Part shown: positions 55,498 to 64,000 of the stretch, in pieces
Position numbering within the stretch: position 1 is the stretch's first letter
How the letters are laid out: each line of letters opens with the position of its first letter
Assembly (NCBI GenBank): GCA_003254905.1
Contig: QANU01107126.1
Coordinates: 306,180 to 370,179 of the forward strand
Source of the DNA: Nissolia schottii
Taxonomy: Eukaryota > Streptophyta > Magnoliopsida > Fabales > Fabaceae
Reading direction: 5' to 3'
Length of the DNA: 64,000 bases
The notes under the pieces: model-generated
Seen by the model: the letters and a program-made list of their open reading frames with translations, nothing else
Database searches by the model: none
Told to the model about the DNA's origin: nothing
Position numbers and translations under genes: made by a program

Positions 55498-58016
55498 GGC
55501 GAAGAGGAAAGGCTCCGATTGGTAGTTTGTTTTGGCCTGGGACGTCACCATCGCGTTTCCATTGTTCATTTTAGATATGAGCTTCAGATCTAGACGACGG
55601 ATCTATGCTGCGAACAAGCCATATATAGATCTGATCTTCGCCTCATGTGAGGGCTTGGAGGCTTGCGAAGGTGAAGGAAGCGACAGAGGTGGCTCGCAGT
55701 GGCGAGTTCGTCAAGGTGTTTGTTGCCGTTTTTTTTTCTTTCAAAATTTGGATGGGATTTTAAGTCTCCTAATATGAGGGGCTTGCTGAGATTAGGGATC
55801 AATTTAATTTTCATCTTGTTGTAGTGCTTTCAGGTGGTGGACAAGATATCCTTGAATTTTTATCCTGATATTATGATTGTTTCCATTTTTTACTTAATAG
55901 CCATTTTTAATCTAGCAGTTCTCTATCGGATCCCTCTATGATTGCTTTACAATTCTTATATTTAATTGTTTTGAAATAAAATTTTGAGGAATGCCGAAAC
56001 ATTTGACAAATGAAGGAACATTTAAGTTTTGCAAAGAAGGAATAAGAAAAACACAGGGTTTGAGCAAGGCAATGGTGGGTGACAGTGTTGGAGCTCAGAG
56101 AGGATGAGTGAGGGTCTCAAATTTAGGGATTACACTGAGAGAAAAGCGAAGGACTATTATGCAAAATGAGAAGCGTGAGACTATTTTTGCAATTTTTAAT
56201 AACTTGACCACTAAGTAATGCGGTGGCATGAATGGTAATTATTTCTCTGATTTTAAATCAGTTTTAGGGGTGCCATGCAATGATTCCAAACAAGAAGGTA
56301 CCATGGTAGCCATTACCAAAAAAAAGTCTTGCTGTTGTGAACTGGGAGTGGCAGTCTTCTATTTTTGGTTTTCAAAAGTATCATTCAATGATTCTGCCGA
56401 TACTGATTATTCAATTCAGTCAGGTTTAGAAAAGGTGGATCTCTAAACAACTTTTTTTTATTCTCATCTCACCGCATATTTAAATCTAGGTAGTGATAGT
56501 TAAAGGACACAAATCCCTTCCATTTGTGCCAAGTCTACTTGGTGGTAGTGATGGTCTTCTACTGAGAGCTGGACATACAATAATGCTTAGTTTGATTATG
56601 GTGTGATTTCTTTAGAGTTGTTGAGTTTCTTTTATTTATTGTAAAAAAATGCTCACAAAAGAATTTGATAGTATTAGTTAGTAAAAATAGAAATGTAACA
56701 TTCATTCTTTCAATAAGCATAAACTATATAAATAGTGTTTAGTAAGTATATTATAAAGTTTTATTTTTATATGTAAAGTTAGTGTAATAAACATAAATAT
56801 TAAATAGAACAATAATGACATTAAACTTTAAGATTATTTTAGTCATTTGATTTTTATTGAGTATAAGCTGACATACATAGATAAGGAAAGGCGGCTACCC
56901 CATTTAGGGAAAAGATGAGACCTCGCAAGAACCTAGTCCTATTCTGCCACCTAGTGCTATTACACTTTGTCCTATTACAACAACTAGAAAACAGCTCACA
57001 CACAGCTCTTGAATTTTTTAACCTTCCCAACCCGCTGGTCTCTTAATGGTCCTCTTGGGCCTTCCTTCCGTGAGCCCATTACCGTTCCCATCTTGGCCCC
57101 TTTAACTCAGTTGGGTCTATCAATCAGTTAGACTTTAAAGTTTTAAGCTGTTAGACTTGAGAATTTTTGCCATAAAATCTAATTCTTAACAAGCCGAGCC
57201 CCCTCAAAGTATTATAGGATAGGGCTGGAGCTGAAAATATTTAGTGGGTCAAATACGTTAGCTCGGAAAGCTATATCCATCATCAAATGCAATGCAACGC
57301 CTAGATTTATCTCTCCCTCAACTTTGTTTTAACCATGAATTATTTCCAGACACATTCAGCACATTTGAACTATCTACAGGATTAATCTCCATTCAACCCC
57401 GAGAATATGGAAACAAAAATGTTAAATGGGCAAAAGCTTTATCAAAATCTGATTGCTAGTATAATGTGGTACGAGTATTCACCCTAAAATGAATAAGTAG
57501 GCATATTTATTTCTTCCAACAAAAAATCTGCCATATGAAAATTGTGCAGGTCTTTCCCACAGAAATTATGAATACAAACTCACGCCTCATTATAGTGGTC
57601 CAGTTTCTCAAGCTACTGCGATTTGTGGGTAGAATTCTCGAAGCTTTGAGCACTGGTTTGTTTTGCTTTAATCTACATCATGTCTGCTTCCAAGAGTAGT
57701 GGCTCACTGAATTCCATGCTAATGAAGTGGTTACTAAAGCTTCTGCCTTTAGGGGGTACAAAACTTGCAGCGGAGAAGATCACACACATCCATTTTTCTG
57801 CATTCCCTATAGATACAAAAATGCTATACTTCAGTATGCAGTTCTCATGTCCTTCCGAAAGTGAACCTAATAGAATAGACCTTGCTACATCACCATTTCA
57901 AAGAACATTTATTTATTTTGTGCAAAATTAAATAGTTTTGTTTTTCACAGAAGCATTAACCCGAAGAGAGTAAGTTCTATCACACGGAACTTACCAATAA
58001 ATTCGTCAAAAATGGG
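55498..58016. other. Intergenic
   Basis: No gene recognised. The stretch 55530-55740 is open and GC-richer (RRRIYAANKPYIDLIFASCE) without family similarity and could be a further remnant of the gene before it. The part 57660-58016 is probably the methyltransferase 3' UTR side. Confidence 0.4.
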
Positions 58017-61000
58017 TCATCTTTTTTGGCATATCGTAATCCCATCTCCAATAGGTACCTAAGAGTTTCCAAAAGAGTTAAAACTTATAAAGACTGTATA
58101 TCAACTTGAAAGAATCTCTATGAAAGTGTATGGGTGATAAGAAAAATTGGTATAAACCTACCATGCTGATGCTTACACGCTTGTCTTCCATTAACTGTTG
58201 ATTAAAACTTCTGATGCTGACAGTTTGAGGGTCATTTACCTGCACATGGAATATTGGAAGTCAAGTTTATTCGACCAAACAAAGGAAAACGTTGAAGAAT
58301 CTAATATTCACCAGTGGATCAGCAACTTTTCCATGCCAAAGAACATTATCAATTACGATCAGACCTCCAACCCTCACCTGTACAAGCAAATTATTCAGTG
58401 CATCATTATAATAATTCACAGGAAACCCGATACCAAAAGTATTATAAAAATCTAATTAAGTGGATATGAGGCTCTGAATGCCTGACTTTTTTATTACGTT
58501 CTTACCAGCTGTAGTAGCAGTTCAAAATGCTTCTCATTCATCCTTTTCTCAGCATCAATAAATGCAAAATCATAGCTGCATGGAAAGCAAATAATTCTTT
58601 AAATTCTAATTTACTGGTTCCCTGACAATGTTCACATCATATAGGCAAAATCCTTATTCCTTGTTACCAATAACTCTCTAAACTCTAAAGAGAACACATC
58701 AAATTGAGGGGAGCTTACAACCACTACTGCAGAATGGGAAATATCAAACCATATATCACCATGATGTTGAGACTTCACATACCTGCCTGATTCGCCATTC
58801 ATAATTAAAGATTCTAGGGAATCCACAGCAAGCCCATGTTTTACATCCACCTAGTGTAAGTTAAATTAAATCATAACAAAATAGAGACAGCACATAATAT
58901 AAAAGAATGCACTTATATCAAAGAGAAACAACAGATATTTGCATATACCTTATGTGAAACACCTGCTAGGTGATAATACTTCTTGGCAACATCAAGTGAT
59001 TTGGCATCTCTTTCACAGGCAACCAAACGACCTGATTCTGGCAGGACCAATGCTATGGACAGTGATGAGTAACCCTGGGTCACATTAACGATACCTCATC
59101 AGTTCATGAAGCGAAGCATTCAGGCATTGCAATGGAAATGTACATTGCATAGCAATGCCCACAAAAATAAAGTAGGTCACAAATATAAAACCCGAGAAGT
59201 TCATGAACTCAAACATTTTCAAAATCTGTCACTGGATGAGAAAAGAAAAAGCCAGAGCTCTGGTTCAAAATGTAAATTAACCAGGACAATGATGTGAACT
59301 AAAGGAGGAAACTTGAAGTCTTAAACCTACATGCCAAAGGTTAGAAAAAGTCTCTAAACAGTATGAAATGGACCATATCCATTGTAATGTTCGTTCATTG
59401 TTTTTAGCCATTTGCATCAAACTAGAGATACAAATTAAACTTGTAATTCCAGCGATTATGAATTTTACGAAGAATACAAAAGAAAATAACATTGAAGTCA
59501 CCCAAGCAGTTGCATATGGGATGCATGAATGATGAATAGTAAGATCAAATATATCTTCTTTTAGAATTATTTTTTTTTAAATACGGGTGTTAATAACCAG
59601 TCTCCAATCATGACAACTATCTGTTAAGCATAATGATAGCCTGTTTAAATTATATGTTTGGTGTGTTTGATTTCCTTCTGTTCTTTGTTCTAAATGAAAA
59701 CATTCACCGGATGAACAGCTTTTTACATGTACTCTCTCTCCAAGTAAAATTCACCAAAGTAGGCGAGATGCAAGTAATAAACAAAAGCCTCAATCTACTG
59801 ACATCATCAAAATACATCTTTTTTTTCAGGCATGAACATAACCCCTAATATCCTAAGGGAAATGTAAAACAAGTCCAACATTAAAAAGATTATCATTTAA
59901 AAACCAGTCTCAACTGTGTGTAGTCATCTACTATGTAAGATGAAGAAGCCTAGTTTGGAGTGTATAAAAATGAATGACATACGGTATAAACCCCAACTTC
60001 AATACACCGTTCTGCTCCAAGAATCTGCACAAGCATTGCAAGCAGTTGTGCCTGATCAGGAGACACCTGTTAAGAAGAAAATGTGTTATCAACATTTACT
60101 TCATGGTCTGTAAGTGGGATTACGGTGTGAAACACAACAGACTATATACTAGGCAAGTGATACTACTATGCATTCTGTCTTAGCAGGCACAACTCTTAAT
60201 TTCCTGTCAAATTTCACAATTTCAAACTTGTATCAAAGACACGTAGAAGAAGCTCCTCATTCTTGAACCCAAATTATCAGATTTAGTCTTTTTTTTCCCC
60301 CTCTCTTAATGAGATGAAAGTTTATCATGTTCATTTAAAAAGGAGACACAAATAGGATACTTGTGCTAACATAATTTCATCTCATAAATATATAAACTAA
60401 TAATCTAGCAGTAGTCAAGTAAGAACTAAACTTGTTTTAGAGATTTTTGAGCTATCTAGGAGCATTATTTGCATATTTATTATTATAAGCACACCAAAAA
60501 GTTCAGGCCCAGGTCCAGTGATTCAAAATAACTTGATTCCTAATAGAGGAGTTCTTCAAGTAAACTATTAATTACGTATAGCTTCAATTAAAAAGAAAAA
60601 AGAAAAAAGAAAAAACGAATAGTAAGCATTATTAGGCTACCCTACTGACATAAAACCAAAGTACAACCCCTACTTGCACACTGAAGACACAATGTATAAG
60701 CATGAAATCAACATTAACAATTCAACTAGTAAGCGGTGCAAGTAGGTTTCCATAAAAATGAATTGATTGGAAACACCTGCATCTGACTTCCGCGCATAGA
60801 CGCCGTCTCTTCTCGCAGTTGCCTTAGAATCTGAAATGCAATCAATTTATTTACAATAGGCAGCAGGCACAAAGGGAAACTCAACAAACCCAGCTAGTAT
60901 CAGAGTAATCAGACACAAAAAAAAAGAAGGTTCATATCTTTTTCATGTTTAACAATCAATGGGGGCAAAATGGGCGTGTGTTCCTCACCTCAGGTTCTCT

Positions 61001-61375
61001 AACATTTTTGAGAACATAGTCGTATAACCGCGGAGTGAGACTAACAACCTGCTTATTGCCATAACTTTCATCATTGGCAATAACAAACTCACTGATGGAA
61101 CATCTTCTGACAAGCCTTTTCCACTTGCAGCTGCATCCCATGGAACAGAAGCAGCGGCAACCACCACCGCTGCTGCTACAACTACCGCCGCAGCTCCACC
61201 TTGATGTGGAAACTTGGAGTGCTCTATTGGTGGCAGCAAAAGTTGCAGAAAAGGAATGAAAGCTTGGCAATGCACTTGCAGGTCTCAGAACACTAGATAC
61301 TGGCTCATGGGGCAACAGCATTGGCCTGTGTGGAAGCACCAAGTTGATGCCCATGTTTGCCATAGCATATGACAT
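58017..61375 (-). CDS. Plastid-targeted CCoAOMT-like O-methyltransferase
   Basis: Nine exons: 60989-61375, 60777-60830, 59983-60066, 58949-59074, 58783-58850, 58506-58575, 58312-58377, 58162-58239 and 58017-58058; 975 bp, 324 aa. A class I SAM-dependent methyltransferase of the caffeoyl-CoA 3-O-methyltransferase fold, close to the Arabidopsis At3g61990/At3g62000 type; the substrate is not known from sequence. Residues ~1-95 look like a Ser/Arg-rich plastid transit peptide, with an odd Cys-rich patch. Then YGNKQVVSLTPRLYDYVLKN, the SAM motif RCIEVGVYTGYSSLSIALVL, ERD, the metal-binding YDFAFIDAEKR, VIDNVLWHGKVADP and the end GDGITICQKR. The start at 61375 (MSYAMANM) is ambiguous with internal Mets at residues 5 and 8. 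All introns GT-AG. Confidence 0.93.
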
Positions 61376-61798
61376 AACCTATGCTTCAAGCACCACTCTT
61401 CTTTGCTTTTTCAAGATGCCCTTTTTTCCCCTTCTGAGGCAATTGCACAAACAGTTAGTGGGCACTGAAATTGTTCTAGCAGAAGCTTGTCATGCACGTA
61501 CGAAGTTATGTAACCAGAATAAAGATAAGCTAAGAGCAACCCACTGACAAAGATTGGATGGTTGAATAGAACGTAAGCTTGAACTGGACCTTATAGAGTG
61601 GGCTGGACTCATCATCATCTCATTCATTTGAATTCAACATGAACTTTATATACCCGTATTTTTTTTTTCCGAGACCCGTATGCATAATAGGGCCTTATCA
61701 GTTTTTTGGTGTTTGTTTTAAATTACGAGTGAAGTATGAGTTAGAAACAAAAAATGAAAAAATGCATTTAAACACCTTAACTCTATGCCTTTTACAAA
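61376..61798. other. 5' flank of methyltransferase gene
   Basis: No gene seen; likely promoter. A T-run at 61661-61669. Confidence 0.4.
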
Positions 61799-62014
61799 CA
61801 GTTACCACAAAATAAAAAATTAGGTTACCTGCCCGGTATCCAAGGCTTAACCTTGACTAATCCGAGTTGACCCGGGTCTCGCATCTGACTACGGCAGGTG
61901 AGTCTTCCAGCAGGGATAATTGCGTACACAATGTCTTAAACTTGGGACCTTGCTTAAGTGATATCAGGCTGCTTACTACTTAGACCAACCCCCGTTGGTC
62001 AGTTACCACAAAAT
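61799..62014 (-). mobile_element. tRNA-derived SINE, copy 2, with perfect 15-bp target duplication
   Basis: The body is 61814-61999. Read on the minus strand it begins CAACGGGGGTTGGTCTAAGT and ends in GGTAACCTAATTTTTTATT. The A box and B box (AGGTCCCAAGTTTAAGAC) correspond to those of the copy at 2569-2718. It is flanked by CAGTTACCACAAAAT at 61799-61813 and 62000-62014. The perfect duplication means a recent insertion. It lacks an intact tRNA fold, so it is not a tRNA gene. Confidence 0.88.
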
Positions 62015-62403
62015 TTTGATTTGTTTCAATCACTCCTTAAACTTTTGTTATTGTTACATTAGACCATTTTATTAAGTGGTTGTTAATTTATTAATAACAA
62101 GTTTACCAGAACTATTTAATTCTATTAAATAAAAACTGTAAATTTTTTATCAAAAAATTATTTAATTTTCAAAATTTTATAATGAATAAAATGTGGAAAT
62201 ATTTTTCATCTACTTTCTAAAGTTGTGATTTAACAAAAATAAACCGTTCTAATAAGGTTTCCATTTGAATTAACAATCATTTATTTAAGGGTAAATTGTA
62301 AGAACCACCATTGAGGTTTGCCAATATTGCACTCCATCTCAAATTATGTGTAAAATTTACACTCTGCCCTAGTTTTTCTTTGCGACAAATCACTAAGAGT
62401 CAG
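62015..62403. other. AT-rich intergenic DNA
   Basis: No gene. The part 62290-62365 resembles an old dispersed repeat also echoed near 63490-63640 (AATTTGCAATAAGACCCC type words). Confidence 0.35.
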
Positions 62404-63230
62404 TTAAGTTTTATTTTTATTTCTTTTTCCTGTATTTCCTGCTAGGTTAGTGAAATAAACAAAAATAATAAAATCTTGTATTTTATGTTTATTTTTTGTG
62501 ACTATTTCCTCCACATACTTTTGAAAATAGAAACTTAATATATTATTAATGATCAGTTGTAATGACATACTAGGATACAACTGTGCAAGTAAGTTCATAT
62601 AAACATCTTTAGTCAATTCGCCATGCAAGAAAGCATTGTTGACGTCAAGTTAGAGGATTGACTAGCGATTGACAAAGGCAAGAGCAAGTATGGAATAGAT
62701 AGTAGCCATCTTCACAACAGGGGAGAAGGTTTCGAAGTAGTTGGCACCTTCTGTTTGAGAGAAACCATTGGTGATGAGTTTGGCCATGTAATGTTCAACA
62801 AAGCGCCATTAATTTTCTCTTAATTTAGCATACCCATTTGCAACTAATGGGCTTGACATTAAGATGAAGATCCACAAAGATCCAAGTTTTGTTTAGATCA
62901 AGAGATTGCAATTTAGAGCTCATAGCTTCATGTCAATAACTATGCTTTATGGCTTCTTTATAGCAATTCAGTTTTGCCTCAGATGAGAGGGACATAAGGA
63001 AGTGACAACGGGGTGATGAGAGACGACAATAATCTATGACTGAACTTAGAGGACAAGAACTTCTTGAAGAAGATGAAAGTGGTTCATTGGAGGAAAAATT
63101 ACAAAGGTAGTCAACAAGATGGAGATGTGACTTGGTGGTGCAGGTTGAGTGGCAAAGTTGAGATTGAGGGGAATTGGAAATTAGTGTTGTGGGAGAGGAG
63201 GAGGACCGAGGTAGTTAAAAACTCGCTTTA
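62404..63230 (-). mobile_element. Ty1/copia pol fossil
   Basis: The minus strand carries reverse-transcriptase text of the copia type: GFSQTEGANYFETFSPVVKM, then LDVNNAFLHGELTKDVYM. Only part of pol is present, with no LTRs recognised in the window. It is broken with several lesions, and is old. Confidence 0.8.
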
Positions 63231-64000
63231 AAGCTTAAAAGTTATCACTTTTAAGCTTTTAGTAATTCAAAATGTTTTGGAAATTACTCAAAAGTTAATT
63301 GAAGTTGAAGTCATACGTTTAAAGCAGTAAAAATCTTAAAAGTTCATTTTTTTTTTATTATGAAAGCATGAATTTTATGCATATAGCTTTAATGAGCTAC
63401 AAAAATTGGACTTCAATCACATTATTTTTAGACTTACAAACTAGGCCAAATTTTTAGTAGTAATTCAATCAAAATAGACTTTATTTAGTGGTTATAAAAA
63501 AGGATAAAATACAATTTATCCCATTGTAGTATCACTCTTGTGCACTTAACCTCCTGAATTTTAAAAATTTGCAATAAGACCCCTTCAATTTTTACAATGT
63601 TTAAATAAGGACCTTTAGTTACTTTTCCATCCATTAATTTTTTTTTCTTGTGACACAATTGCCCCTATTTAAAATAAAAAAACTCATCGTCCTTCTCTTT
63701 AAACCCTATTCCCTTCTTTAGTCCACACTTCGCCAAACCACCATTAGCAACTTAGCCCCCCTCCAACACTACCTCCCAAAAGCACCGTGTTCCCCTCCCA
63801 TATCGCTTGTCTCAAGCATCGCATCTGCCTTCTCCAAGCACCGCAACAATCATTCCCAAGCATCGTGTCGGCTGTAGGGTGTTCTCTTTTCTCATCTTCA
63901 AATTCAGAGAAACAAAAAATCCAAAATAACCATTAATTGTTTTATTAATCTCTTGGCAAAACAGAGAGAAGAAATTGAGAAAACAGAGAGAAAATAAAGA
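63231..64000. other. Intergenic end of window
   Basis: No gene recognised. The part 63490-63660 is a repeat-like segment. Confidence 0.35.

Noticed and set aside
57680-57931. Plus-strand 83-aa frame
   Set aside because: Antisense to the methyltransferase 3' side, with no similarity recognised.
61850-61990. tRNA gene on the minus strand
   Set aside because: Same SINE family; no tRNA fold.

Overview
The window is plant nuclear DNA from a eudicot, probably a rosid. The genes are intron-rich with GT-AG (and one GC-AG) introns. Intergenic DNA is very AT-rich and full of MITEs, SINEs, LINE pieces, CACTA and hAT elements and old LTR-element remains. The proteins are closest in remembered sequence to dicot homologues. 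I cannot name the species. A few N positions mark it as unfinished clone-type sequence.

Left third (1-22 kb): a tau-class glutathione S-transferase (GSTU) tandem array, all on the minus strand. GST-1 (960-2099) and GST-2 (5037-6648) look intact. GST-3 (12778-14358) has an in-frame stop in exon 2. A fourth copy (about 18640-20069) is badly decayed. GST-1 and GST-2 lie in a shared duplicated block that also includes about 1 kb of 5' flank. A CACTA-type DNA transposon (about 7796-12226) separates GST-2 from GST-3, and part of the same family lies at 1-590. Two plus-strand nicotianamine synthase genes (15102-15962 and 17375-18235) sit inside the GST array. They are base-for-base identical over 987 bp, and Ns mark the ends of the identity in the first copy.

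Middle (22-43 kb): a complete UBP25-like ubiquitin-specific protease (8 exons, 648 aa) and a two-exon DIVARICATA-type two-repeat MYB gene with an altered SHAQKY motif, both on the minus strand. Between and beyond them lie a Mutator-like MITE with a 9-bp target duplication, a hAT-like element with an imperfect 8-bp duplication, a long LTR-element fossil region (about 37.9-40.9 kb) and an F-box-associated fragment.

Right third (43-64 kb): an At3g14410-type sugar-phosphate/nucleotide-sugar transporter (7 exons, 333 aa), retromer subunit VPS26 (11 coding exons, 301 aa) and a plastid-targeted CCoAOMT-like O-methyltransferase (9 exons, 324 aa), all on the minus strand. A small unrecognised two-exon plus-strand gene model is divergent from VPS26. 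The end of the window holds a SINE with a perfect 15-bp target duplication and a Ty1/copia pol fossil.

The genes do not form a pathway. NAS (metal chelation) and GSTU (detoxification) are both stress-related families, but their interleaving looks like chance plus local duplication. For all spliced genes I derived the exons by reading splice sites and checking phase; the coding lengths come out as exact multiples of three. No clearly novel system was found. The best leads are the NAS identity block, the CGCG-palindrome repeats, the divergent orphan gene and the variant MYB.
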